Origin: Apus apus
Taxonomy: Eukaryota > Chordata > Aves > Apodiformes > Apodidae
DNA: 64,000 nucleotides
Direction: 5' to 3'
NCBI RefSeq assembly: GCF_020740795.1
Contig: NC_067290.1
Coordinates: 16,598,001-16,662,000, forward strand
Positions 38,481-50,555 of this stretch are shown here, piece by piece. The notes under the pieces are model-generated. The model was given only the letters and a program-made list of their open reading frames with translations, ran no database searches and was not told the DNA's origin. Each line of letters opens with the position of its first letter. Within the stretch, counting starts at the first letter, position 1. A program made the position numbers and the translations under genes.

Positions 38481-41400
38481 CCGGCCTCGTGCAGCAGGCA
38501 CGGGGGCAGGAGGGGCCAGCAGAGGGGATCTGTTTCCCAGGGAGTGAGGGGATGGAAGGCACAGACACCACGGTCCTTGTGTGAGCAGTAGTAGCTGGGT
38601 CTGCAGCTCACCAGCTCATCCCAGCACTGGTTTCCTGACCCAAAGGTCAGCAGCAACACAGAGGGTCAGCACACCTCATCCCAGAGATTTCAGCTTGGTG
38701 GCAGATCTAACATCTTCTGCCTGGAAAGACACTTTGGATGGAGCCTCTGACAGAGACCGAGGCCAGGGCTGGCTCAGATGCCTTCACACCCCAGTGAAGT
38801 GGCTGCTCCTCACCCTGCAGCCTCCTGAGCTGGAGATGCCGAATGTGATCAAATACAACTTGGCAGCCGTAAAGCTCGGTTACAAACTGCCTGGGAGGAG
38901 AGTACCTTTGGTTTCAAGAACATTTCTTCTAATCTGAAGAGAAGCAGAGACCTCCCCTCTCCTCCCCGTGAAGCCTCTGCTTTACGCAAGGAGCCAACCT
39001 CATTCTTGAATACCAGAATCTGAACCATGAAGTTCCTCACTATATTCCTTCATGTGACTTAACTTCTAACACGTGGAAAACAGTTATTTTAATGGCCCTT
39101 CTGTTTGTCCTCAAAGACAGGAGTCACAGAGTGAGGCACAAGCCTGAAAAATCACACCAAACTTTTACCAGCTGCTTCGGCATCTCCTCCAAGAGCTCTC
39201 TGGCCACCATGGCCCCTTGGAGGACAATGATAGGCAGCATCTTCAGGTGACTTCATATAGAATTTGTGCCACTGCTTCTCTGTTCCAAGGGGTTTCAATC
39301 TGCATCTATGTAAGTGTAGAAAGCAGAAGAGGCTGTTTATCATTTATAGTCTCCAAGGAGTAAGGGATGTGCTCGTACATAGTTAATTCACCAAACAGAG
39401 ACTGAGATTAATGAAAAAAGGCAAGTTAGGCTGCATTTGTAGACACTGACTGCATCAATACTGAACACAGAACTTAGCACAGAACGTCTGGGTCACTTAA
39501 AAGGTGACATGAATTCGTGAGGAAATGCATTTCCTTTATTTATGGAGAACAGAAACACACTGGGTTCACTATATCATAGGCTTCCCCAAGCAAAGTGTTG
39601 CGGTCAAGGCAGGGCAAGCAAAGACATCTTGCAGCTGAGGAGGGAGCCTGCTCTTTTTCAACACATTGCTGCTCATGCAGCACTTTAGGTATCATTAATG
39701 GACTAAACTTCTACTGAAACACGACCTGCTATTTCCACAAACAACTCTCTTACCTTTACCACATTTATTTCCTACCAACTCTGATTTTCACTTAATGTCT
39801 ATCTGAAAGGCTAAAGACACTCCACTCAGTTCCATTGACATTATCTTTTAATTAGCAGAGGCCAGTTAATGCTTTTAGTACAATCAACAGTTGCTTTCCT
39901 TCCATGATCAACTGCAAGAGCATCACAGTTGATGCAGACTGATTAAAACTTAAAAATCCTTTAGCATAAAAGTATCTCAGGACAAATATAATCAAGCCAT
40001 TGCATGTAGATCATTTTCCTTGACAGCTTTGATTGCCACTCCATTAGTGTCTTACTGATTATCACTGTGCAATATCATTTCATAGAACACATCCTAATTT
40101 GTACAGCACCATCAGGTCACAGGAAGATCAGTTCAGGGTCTGTGGGTTAATGCCCCCTCTTGTCCTCTGGGTCTCACCAGAGGACTGAAAAACCTGTGGG
40201 TGAAATTAATCTCCAGGGCAGTCTCCAGCTGTATGTTTGACATCCTTTAAAGTGCTTCCCAAACCTTGCCTCAGAAGAAGGAAAACTAAAATTAGGGTTC
40301 ACATGTGATTGGTAAGTGATAAATAAAGGTGACACTGGAGGGACACACACGACTCGCGGTGCGGCGGCTGAACGCACAGATAAAAAACCTGACCGACCGT
40401 GTAACATCATACCAGTGTAAACCAGTTCCTTCTACACAGATGAAGCTGGGATCCTTGCCTGATTTCAGGGGAGAAGGACCCACTGGGTGTGTGGTGGTTA
40501 AAGATTTGCTGAAGTAAACAAGTTTTTTGGGAGTAGGGACCATGTTCGATCCAAGCAAGTGGCAAGTCTTCTCACTCCAGAGTCACCTGCCCTTTTAAGA
40601 GGCAGAATTGAAAAGCTGAAGGCAAACAGGCAGGGCTACTATCCCCAGTTCCTAATAGTTTGTTAATCCTTACCCTACACACAAATTAAATTATTCCAGG
40701 CAACCAACGGCAAGAACTCCTTCATAATCCCTGCATTATACCTGCCACTAAGTGCAAAATCAGTAAAACAAGAAGAGCTCTTACTGTGCCTGTTACAAAT
40801 TAATAAAGGCTTCTTAGTCTTGGTAGCTTTTCATTCCTAGACAAGGAGCACACATCAGAAAACATATGGCAAACAACAAAACCAGGATGGACCAGACCAA
40901 AACAAATAGAGCAAGCATTTCTATTTAAAAAACAATTACATAAAGCTGTCTTGGAATGGCCATACACATCCACGAACCAGCCGTTTTCATCTCCTGTGTT
41001 GCATCTAGGTTATGAAAGGATTTAGTTTCTCAAGAAAAGAATTGGAGACACAAGGAATGCAGGACAATTTTAAATTACACAGCATGACTATTTGCAATAG
41101 ATTGAGTGCCCTAAACACAGTACTGGAGATAGAAGTCGTCTTATCTATGGTTTGGTAAATAATTTCTCCTACCTCAAGGGTCATTACATCTTCAGCTCCT
41201 TCTGTCATTTGTGATTCCACTGAGGGGCTGAAGAATAAAGTCTCTACAGGTGCTTATGGCACAAGTGAGCAGCTATAAATAACATCCTCTTGTTTGGCTG
41301 TGCAGGACAAGAAACCTCGTTCACATCCTGATATTCCTTTCTTAGACAACAACTTCCAGCCCCACAGATCTCAGCATCTCCTGACATTGAAGCTGGCAGG

Positions 41401-42045
41401 CAGCCACTGATCACCAGCAGGAGCCATGAGGGGAAAGGCTTTCTGCTTTCCTACCTCCCAAAAGCTCCATAAGCCCCTCCTGAGGGAAACAGGGAGCTGG
41501 GGTGGGGAGGAATCCCACCAAGTGCCATGTTCCTAAACTGAACAATCAGCAGAAAGATCTTTCTCTCCAGTTCTTGAACTCTTTAGGTGGGGGGCAACAC
41601 CAGCTCCCCATTGCAGGGTAACACCCCCCAACCTTCCCCTGCTGCTGCTGGGTTTGCTCCAGCAAAGGGAGCATGAGACTCTCTAACTGCCCAGCCAGGA
41701 GCTGTTTGCAGTTCACTGCCCAGGGAGCAGCTCTGGGGCCCTATTGCAGACTGATGTGTGTTCAAATAAACCTGGAAATCTGTGTCTGGAGACTCCTTCT
41801 GTTCCTGGGGAAATGGTTTCACAAGGGGGCTGGTATGGCACTGTTCTCCATGCTGGTCTGGGGATGCATGTGGGCTCCAAACTGCCTGCACAAGATCCCA
41901 GCACAACGAGGAGCTCAAGTGTGAGACAACCTTACTGTATGGGTGCTGGTTTTTTAACAGTGCCAAAAATAAGATGTTCCCCTCAGCTGATAGGAAGACA
42001 GGGGAAAAAACCCAGCAAGATGTAGTGTACAAAGGTATTAAAACT

Positions 42046-42061
42046 AAAAAAAAAAAAAAAA
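42046..42061. repeat. Poly-A tract (16 A)
   Basis: Uninterrupted run of 16 A. It is not clearly the tail of a retrotransposed copy, since no recognisable gene sequence precedes it. Confidence 0.95.
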
Positions 42062-42921
42062 GAGCTGAGGAGAAGGCAAAGGGGCACTTAGCTCAGGCAG
42101 GCAGAGCTAGACATGTGAGCGATGCACAGAGATCTCATGGGACAAGGTTAGGACAGAAGTGACAGCTGGTCTGAAGAAATAGCATTTTAAGATCCAAAAC
42201 CCTGTCAGGAAAACCCAACCGTGCGGCCAATAGAAAGGTTCAATAAAAATGGGCAGGCAGGGAAAGGACACGAGGTACATAAATAGATGCTTATTCAATA
42301 AAGCAAGAAATGGAATGGCAAAATTGAGCAAACAAGGCTGCCCGGTGATGGGAGACAGCCTGATTTATTTGCCTTGCTGAAACACAGTAGCGTGGCAAAC
42401 ACAGCAGGGAAACTGTGTTGTCTCTGGTAGGAATTATGCAGCAGAGGAGGGTTAGGTCATGGCTAGAGCACCAGAAAGAGCCTCTGGAAGCCAAGTTTCC
42501 AAAGGAAGAAAAATCACACAGATGATGCATAATTGATGCAGATGTAGCAGGAGGGTTGGCTCAGGGGACAGAGAGGGAGATTCTTTTTTTTAATCAACAA
42601 ACAGTTAATAATAAAGCAGTAGTGACTTCTAATTACCTGCATACAACTGATTACAGCCCATGCCACAGTGACAAGCTGTTCCTTAGCAACTCAGAGTCAG
42701 CTTTTAGAAGGGCTCGTTCCAGGGAGAGAAATTCCCAGCTCTTGGGGACCAAAGTTTAGCAAGAAACTCTACCAGCACCACTAGGTTTTAGGGGCTGCCC
42801 TACACTGCAGAGATGTAATTTACCTCCCAGAGGTAAAAAAGAAAATATATTTGGGAATGTGGAGAGGAACCAAGCAGTCCTGCAAGTGAGGATATTCAAA
42901 TTGTGGATTTGGCATGGGGGA

Positions 42922-43280
42922 TGCCCAGGCTCTGGGGAAACCTTATAGCACCTTCCAGTACCTGAAGGGGCTACAGGAAAGATGGGGAGGGGCTTTTCAC
43001 CAGACAGGGCAGTGATAGAACAAGAGGTGATGGTTTAAAACTGAAAGAGGGGAGATTTAGGTTAGATATCAGGAAGAAATTCTTCACCTTGAGGGTAGGA
43101 AGGTGCTGGAATAGATTGCCCAGGCAGGTCGTGGAAGCCCCATCCCTGGAGATGATCAAGGCCAGGTTGGATGAGGCCTGTGCAGCCTGGTGTGATGTGT
43201 CCCTGCTCATGGCAGGGGGGTTGGAACCTGATGTTCTTTAAGGTCCCTTCCAATCTTAACCATTCTATGGCTCTATGAGT
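42922..43280 (+). mobile_element. CR1 LINE 3' fragment (plus orientation)
   Basis: The segment contains the hallmark CR1 tail: CCTTCCAGTACCTGAAGGGG, then ATCAGGAAGAAATTCTTCACC, then a terminal AAGGTCCCTTCCAATCTTAA and CATTCTATGGCTCTATGAG. It is a 5'-truncated, inactive copy of about 360 bp in the TAFA4-EOGT intergenic region. It is less diverged from the CR1 consensus as I recall it than the copy at 16.7 kb, suggesting a younger insertion. Confidence 0.96.
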
Positions 43281-46200
43281 TTCTGGCAGAAGAAGGGTGC
43301 AGCATCACCCGAGCTGGCAGCAGAGAGGAGAGTGAAACCCAGCAGGCTATCAGGGCCAGATGGCTTCGCCCAAAAGCTCTGCAAGGAGAGAGAATTGAGC
43401 TGCTAATGCAGACATCCCTTCTCATTAACATCAGGTGTTCCCCTTTTTTAAGAAATGCTCAGGATAAATGCATTTTCTTGCCATGATTTTTTTTTCTTGC
43501 ACAAGTAAGTTGATTATTTTGAGAGGTCATTGGAAGTTACACCCACCTAAGTGAGCAATGTAATTCTGCAGAGGAAAATTGCACCTTTCCACCAGTTAAT
43601 TTGCAAAATAAAGGAAACTCACATATAAATCTTCTGATCTTTGAAAAGATCTTGGGCAAAGATACTAGCAAGGGTCTGTTGATGAGCTGAAGTATCCAGG
43701 AGAGTCAGAGTATTGCCACGGCTCCAGAGCTGGTTAATTTTTAAGAGGATCTAAGACCTGCATCATTGTTGATATGTAATAAATTCATGAGCTAGAAAAG
43801 CGCATAAAGAATAAATGTCAAATACTAGAGAGAAGCTGGAAAAACCTCAGGGGCTTAGGAAGTCTGCATCAACAGACATACAGATAAAGAAACACACAGC
43901 CCTGCTCCTCTGCAGACACGAGTCTCTTCATTCATTGGAAACTGCTTCCAAGAACAGTAGTGAAAAAGAACAACAAGAATCAGAGCTGCCTGCAACAGCC
44001 CTGCCAAAACTTTTCACTGTGAAGTGCTGGCTGGGAGAGTGGCTGCCAGGAGAAGTGTCACCATGTAAAATGACATCAGCCCCCACCTCTGATGCAATCT
44101 TAGTGCTGCTGAAGTCCCAGGAGGGGCAAGTTGTGGAGCTCAGAGTGGGCAGTGCCAGCCCCACCCTACAGCTTGGATCAATGGCAAAAAAACACAGTGT
44201 AGCCAAAAATAAAATATAAAACCCCACACCAAAGAGCAGCAGTCCAGGTCTGGTTAACTCCAAGAGGAGATAAGCAACAGAATATACAGGGGTAAATTGA
44301 CACCTACCCCCAGAGAGATAAACTTGGGCTTCACTTCTTAGTGAAGAGAGGGGGAAAAAAAAAAAGAAAAAAACACTTAAAAAGAAGAAAAAAGAACAAC
44401 TTGGGTGAAAGGAATTTAAAAAGATATCGTGGGGAAAACAAAACTGCAAGGAACGTGCTGTACTTACTTCACAAGATGTCGCTGTCCAGCAGGATTTCAC
44501 CCACAGTGGGATTTGCACAAGGATCTGCACAGGATCCGCAGTCACGTTCCTTTTTATCCTTCTTCATGTAAATGCCCCCAGCACAAAATCTGATCAGCAA
44601 CATTCAGGAGAAATCTTTCCTGTAGAGCAGTGCTCTGATGCAGCATGGCAAGGCCTGTACCCTCGTAAAAGATGCTTTAACAAACTGCTCTGTTAAAAAT
44701 AATCTGCCAACAGAAGAGCACTGACTGCCTAAATGTGATACCAGAGAGCTGTTAGAAGCTAAATATGAGAACAAGAAAACTCTGTTCTATCAGGAGGGGA
44801 CAAAACCCAGAAAGCCTTAGAAATAAGGAAAACTGTTTAACATCTTGAAAACATAAGCAAAAAGTTTTTAGCTGAGTTCTGAGACAGTGGGATCTGGGAT
44901 TCCTCACACAAGTCACTTCTGAGAACAACCTTCTGCCAGGCAGAGGGTTTGTCCTTTCCACTACTGTCTCCAGAGTGACAGCAGCAACCCCAGTTGATGT
45001 CATTGCATGAAGCTAATATTAAATGCTTTCAAATCTGATCAATAAAATGCAATTTACATTAAATGACCAGAAAGCTGTCAGTTTTGGTTTTTAATCCTAG
45101 ACTTTCTTGTGAGTTCCTGATTCGAAAGGAAAACATTATGGTTATTAAGTAATGATTGATTTATTACATACCATTTGCAAATGTTTTCTTTGAAGCATGC
45201 ATTACAAGGTAAAATATTCTCAAGTTTTTCTTTGGGTGAAAGGTTAAAAACATTGAATAGATGATGCCCAGGGCAGTTCTTCCTCCAGGGGCATCAGAAG
45301 GAGGGTTGGAGTATCTGCGTTGTTCTTAATTTACCAAGGTTTTGGGTGGGTTTTTTAATTAATTGTTTTAATATTCTGCATCGAACTAACCACATGGTTT
45401 TTTGTTAGGGAAAAGTCATGCTACAAACAACATAACACCTTCTGGATTCCCAGACCCTGGATGCAGACCTGCCCTGCAGCCATTACACAAGGAAAGTGGG
45501 GAGGGAAATGGCACATTTGGCAGCAATCCAAACAGCAAACCAGGGGAGCAAATGGATTGCTTGTGAGAATTCAAAGCATCACTCAGACTTCAAAATCTAC
45601 AGACACTATTTACAGCTGCAAGCTGTGGACAGTTCTCCAACTAATGACAAGGCAGGGAATACTCTGTGCTCCAAGTGCAGCTCCAGCAAAGGCCTCCCCT
45701 GCACTTCGCCAACACAGCCGCTGCTGCAGGATGGGATGTGCCAGGACTCCTGATCCCACAAGGAGCAGGTTTTCCACCTGGCTGGCCACTGAGAGCCAGG
45801 GTGCCCTGTTCTCCCTACCCTAAAGTGCCACCGGGCCACTTTCCCACTCAGAAGAGCTCCCAGGCTTCAAAGCAACACACTTTCAAGCATCATTTCAGTG
45901 CTTTGCTGCTGGAGCTGTGGCCCTCGAGCTCTGGCTGCCCAGCTCCTTCCCTGCAAACCTCTCTGCTGCTAGCCAAGTGGGAGAGGAGGTGAGGGCTGAG
46001 GGACCAGAGCATCCCACCCTGCCCCTTCTCTGCTGGAAAGCTGCTGACATGGATACACAACTAACATTAAGCTATCGGGGAGGAGGGAGTTTTGTAAAGC
46101 AGAAGGCAGGGTGCTTAAATAATGAATTAAGAGGCATCAAAGAATTCATATGTAAAAGGACAGAGAAGGAAGGTCTGATATTTTAGACTATGCTAGGCCA

Positions 46201-48183
46201 CAATAAATAAGTTATAAGAAAGGCTGCATACTTCACTAAGGATAAAGATGTTTAGCAAAAGAAAAGTTCCTCCACTTCTGGTCCCCCACTGGGTGTCAAA
46301 TGAAGCCAGAGCTGAGGGCTCAGCCAGTCCATGAGGTTCTTTGCTGTGCACATTTTCATCTGGACTGAGGCATCTTTATTTAACAGCATCCATTCTGCCT
46401 TCGAGCCTTTTACACCAGAGAATAGCTTGCTTATTTTTCCCAGCACTGATGAAGTCCTCCCAGTCACAACAAACTCAGAATACCCAGTCAGTTTGAGAAA
46501 GATGAAGTGATGGGGGGAGGCACATTTCATTACGCTATCAAGGCTGTGGCCTGGTAATTGGTGAAGAAACAATTCGGGGCTGTCAGCTCGATACACACCT
46601 CTTTTCACTGACTGATCTGCTGGGTCCTTGCTGGGTAATGAATGATGTCCAAGGGTGGTCACCACCCACTAACATCCTTTTGCCAACATTCTCACAAAGC
46701 CCTGAGCAGCCCTGATCCCTCCCCATCATGGACACGGACCCTCAGCCACCTCCTGCACACCCCAGGGGCCTGGGCAGGTTCCCTCAACCTACATGACAGC
46801 AACAAGGATTTTAATCATCTGCGAAGTGCAAAAGATCAAAACCCAAAGGGGGACAACAACCCCTGCTGCAGGCTCCACCAGAGCTGCACACAGGTACCTG
46901 GCATGCTCAGGATCTGCCCGTGTTCCTCACCTGACACAGACCTGCAGATGCCAACTTGTAGCAGTCAGTTATTGACCTTCCCCACCCGTGGCAGCCTTCC
47001 TCCCCCTCGGAGTCTGTCTCAGCCCTGCACCACTGAAAGGAGGACAGTTTGCAGGTTACATGGTGTGTGCTGACAGAGGGACTCCAAAGAGCCCTAACTC
47101 AAACACCAAAGTCAACGATGGACACACTGCTCTTGTGCCACAGAGAGGGAAATGAATGAAGCAATGTGTACCTTAGTGTCCTTTTATTTTTAAAATAATT
47201 ACTTATTTATTAGAAAAATGGAAAAAGAAAATAGGTATTTTGCTCTCTGCTTCACTGTATGTTGAAATTATATCTTACATCTGCTTTCCAACTTTCTTAC
47301 ACAGTAAATCCAACAATTACTACCCTGTACTAACTTTAAAGCTGGTTTTCATTTTGCTCAGCTGTTGAAAGCTGTTGGGCAGACAGCAGGCAGAGAAACC
47401 AACACCAGCTTAAACCAACAAGAAGGTGCAATGCAGGCCACTGCATCCCACCCTGGGGCAGCTCAAAGGGTTTCAAAGCTGCAAAGGAAAGTTAATCAAT
47501 TTCATTTTTAATGACCAACCGTGGGATCAGTTTGGAAAAGGGGCAACCTGCAAAGCACAAATATTTTCCTTTAAAAACAAACATCCTTGTGGTAATTGAT
47601 TGGGTTCTTTTAAATAAGAACTTCACGGTTTTCCAATATTTTCTTGCTATTTTCTGCTTGTCAGTGGTCTACATTTTCAAGGACACCAGAAGCTCATGCA
47701 CCCTCCCACACACCCCGGTGAACTACACTTTGTGGACAATTCAGTGGTGGAAGGTGCATGATATGATCCAGTTGCACAACTGGATCACGTGTTGCATAAG
47801 GGAAAAATCAAGACTTTGCAGCCTAACAGGAACTGCACTAACTGCTAAAAAGTGGCAGTTTGGCACAAAATAGTTCTACAAGAAAATGAGAAACAGGATT
47901 TTGCTACAGAGAATTGACTGAAAATTATTTTCCAACACCGACTAAGCTGCTTAAAGAGAAAGTAAGGAAAAATATTCTGGTATTATAGCATCTGAACAAT
48001 TTTAAGCTCAATACTAACATCTCCCTGGATGACTTTTTTCCAGGCTTTTCCTTCCACAAACAAGAAGAAGGGAAAACAAAATAATAATCTATAGGAGCAG
48101 TTGCTTTATTGTACTCCTCTGTGAGCTGATTTCGCATTTGAAACGAGATTCCCTTTGACAAGGGAACATTGGAAAGGGCTCTA

Positions 48184-48197
48184 GTGCCACCTACTGC
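48184..48197 (-). promoter_or_regulatory. Single CTCF-like motif
   Basis: The minus strand reads GCAGTAGGTGGCAC, matching 13 of 14 positions of the CTCF core (first base differs). It lies between the two genes, about 2.4 kb beyond the EOGT 3' end. Only the motif is seen; occupancy is unknown. Confidence 0.35.
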
Positions 48198-49132
48198 TCT
48201 CTGCTAAACTAGGTAGTAAATACTGCTCAGCTTTACCTTTACTATTCCAAGGCAAGAGACTTTTCCAGCCGACAGAGACCAAGGGGATGGATAAGCAGCA
48301 GCCACCTTAGAGAATGCTCTTCTGAAAAGCTGAGGGGAACAACGAGACTCCAAGATTTACAGACCCCATGGAACAGATGATGTTCAGCAAGCAAGACAAT
48401 AAACCCAAATTCCAAGTGATGGGGTATCTGGGCATTAGGCCATTGATTTCTCACCCTCTACTCCAAGGTTTCACACATTTGATGTACTATGTTGTATCAA
48501 ATACTTTTCTAACAGCCAAAACCATGAATTGCTCGATTCCACCAACACAGAAGCTACTACAACTTCAGACCTGGGCTCACCAAGTCTGGCTCAGTCATTT
48601 TATTCCAGCTATACCTTTTTCTAGAAAGGTTACCCCAACCACAACCCAGACCTGCCTGCCTGCTTTGAGGTACTGCCACCCCAGATGAGAAGATCACACA
48701 GCCATCCCTCACACCACAGGCTTTGTGGAAAAACGAGTCTGTGGCAACCAGCTGGCACTGTGGGCTTTGCTAAGGCAGCTGACCTGGGCTGAAACAAGGT
48801 GGAGAGCCCTCAAGGAGTCCATAGACACAAGGAGCAGCTCCCATTGCAGCAGATCAGTAGCTTCAGGCTTAGCACCCTCACACCAAGCCTGTGAGGTGAG
48901 GAACTGAAATGCAAGAAGGACAATAAGAGTTCATGAACGAATGGTGAAGAGCCAGGCCACACTGGCCATGTCAGGGCCAAAGCCAGAAGAGTTCTGAGGT
49001 GCAGTTCTTCCACTTCAGAGAAGTGGAAGCCCCATCCATGAGAAACATGCATTCAGAGGAGTGGAAGCAAGAGCTCAACTCCAAGGCAAACACTGCAAAC
49101 TGAAACAACAGTTCACTGTTGAAATTAAATAA

Positions 49133-49160
49133 AATTATCCCCTCACAATTATCCCCTCAC
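49133..49160. repeat. Perfect 14-bp tandem duplication
   Basis: AATTATCCCCTCAC occurs twice back to back without a mismatch, a recent small duplication in intergenic DNA. Confidence 0.95.
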
Positions 49161-50555
49161 ATTTTACACTTCTGAGCAGCTAAAAAGCTCTCAAGGAGAA
49201 TGTTTCCTTCAGTTTCCCTCCTACTTAAAAAAAAATAAAATATTAAGAGACATTGTAAACCTGAGTTCTCACTAATGGTGCAATTGGCAAGATTAACAGC
49301 AAAGATTAAACCATTTCATTATTATTTAATTGCTTTTAAAAAGGTATAGCCTTAATATTTATAATTGCACTCTTCAGATTAATAGTCCTGATTTGCCACC
49401 CCCCCATCACAAACCATTTCTCACACTTACCCAGTTTCCACAGAACCTCATCAAGTAAAAACTGAAAATACCTCTTGAAGACTCCTGAAGTAAAAGGAAA
49501 AGACACTGTGTGCATCCATACATTCTTTATTTGAAATACAGCTTTTGGTTTACATTGTACATGAAACATAGGCAATCCTGTAAGGACTCAGGATTGGCAC
49601 TATTCATTAGATCCCAAAGCTAAATTCCTCAGACTGATGTCCAAGTGCCAGTTAAATACAGACTCTAAGCTTAAGTTAACTGAGGAGACAAAAAACCCCC
49701 ACAATAAGCCAGAAGTAGCAAAGAACAAGACTCCTATAGTCTGTCAGGAGAATATAAACCAGAGCTATACCCTGCCTGAGGAACAAGTGGCCCCAGAGTC
49801 TCATGGATTCCCTCAAATTCCAAGTTTGAGATGGCTCAGACCCTCCTTAAGAAAGTCACAAGCCAGATCTTTGCTGTTGTCCAAACTCTACCTCAGGACT
49901 ATTGGAAAAATCCCATTAATCCAACCAACCCCCTTTCTGCTGCCAAGATAATGTTGCGACTTTCTGTAAAGCAAACCAACCAAATCAATATTTTCACCCC
50001 AGTAATATTAAGTCATAAAGGCTGAAGAACATGTTGGCCATCAACTGCTGATGCTGCACTCAAATTTGTTGAAACTGCTGAAAGTTAGCAGGATATTTTG
50101 CCCTTGGATTAACTCCCCACAACCTCCCCTCTGTGCATCCAGCCATATGTTCAACCACTTGTTTTAGTGAGTGCTACCATGGCTTGAAAGAGAAGCTGCT
50201 CATTAGCTGCTTCTGTACAGACTCAAGCACAAAGCTGCAGTCACACACTGGCTTCAACAGCACCACCTGCACTGCAGGAACTTCAATATGCACAAAACTT
50301 TTCCACAAGCCAATCTTAAAATGCCTGACAACAAAGCCATCAGTGCCAGGTGAATGATCCCCAGGTAAATAAACCAGTCTGGACCTCAGTACAGCAGGCT
50401 GCTATGGCAGGAAAAAGCAGACCCATGACTCTACACAATTAATAGCATTTAAAACAGTTGCCTCTCAAACTTGGCAAACTATGATCAAAAATTTTACACT
50501 TCTTTTTTTTTAAATAAAAACTTTTTTAATTAAAAAAATTATCAAGTGCACAGTT

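Larger units (their letters stand above)
28901..50555. other. TAFA4-EOGT intergenic region
   Basis: About 21.6 kb between the TAFA4 promoter island and the EOGT 3' end. It contains one CR1 fragment (42.92-43.28 kb), a GC-rich patch (38.2-38.5 kb), a short CpG-dense patch (40.35-40.40 kb), a C11 run at 30113 and a poly-A at 42046. No gene is recognisable. The longest frame in the window, 205 codons on the minus strand at 43928-44545, looks non-coding: it includes polyphenylalanine runs read from A-tracts. Confidence 0.65.

Noticed and set aside
38508..38530. CCAGCAGAGGGGAT as a further CTCF site
   Set aside because: It lacks the invariant C at core position 12, so it is a weak match.
40292..40558. 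88-codon minus-strand frame across the CpG-dense patch at 40.35 kb
   Set aside because: No similarity to a known protein, no splice context, and an overlapping frame on the opposite strand.
43928..44545. 205-codon minus-strand open frame, the longest in the window
   Set aside because: No recognisable domain, contains polyphenylalanine runs read from A-tracts, and has no splice or promoter context. About one frame this long every few such windows is expected by chance.
49637..50025. Two overlapping plus-strand frames (104 and 64 codons) that might be a broken retrocopy
   Set aside because: Neither resembles a protein I know, the frames do not join into one homologous sequence, and no poly-A tail or target-site duplication was seen.
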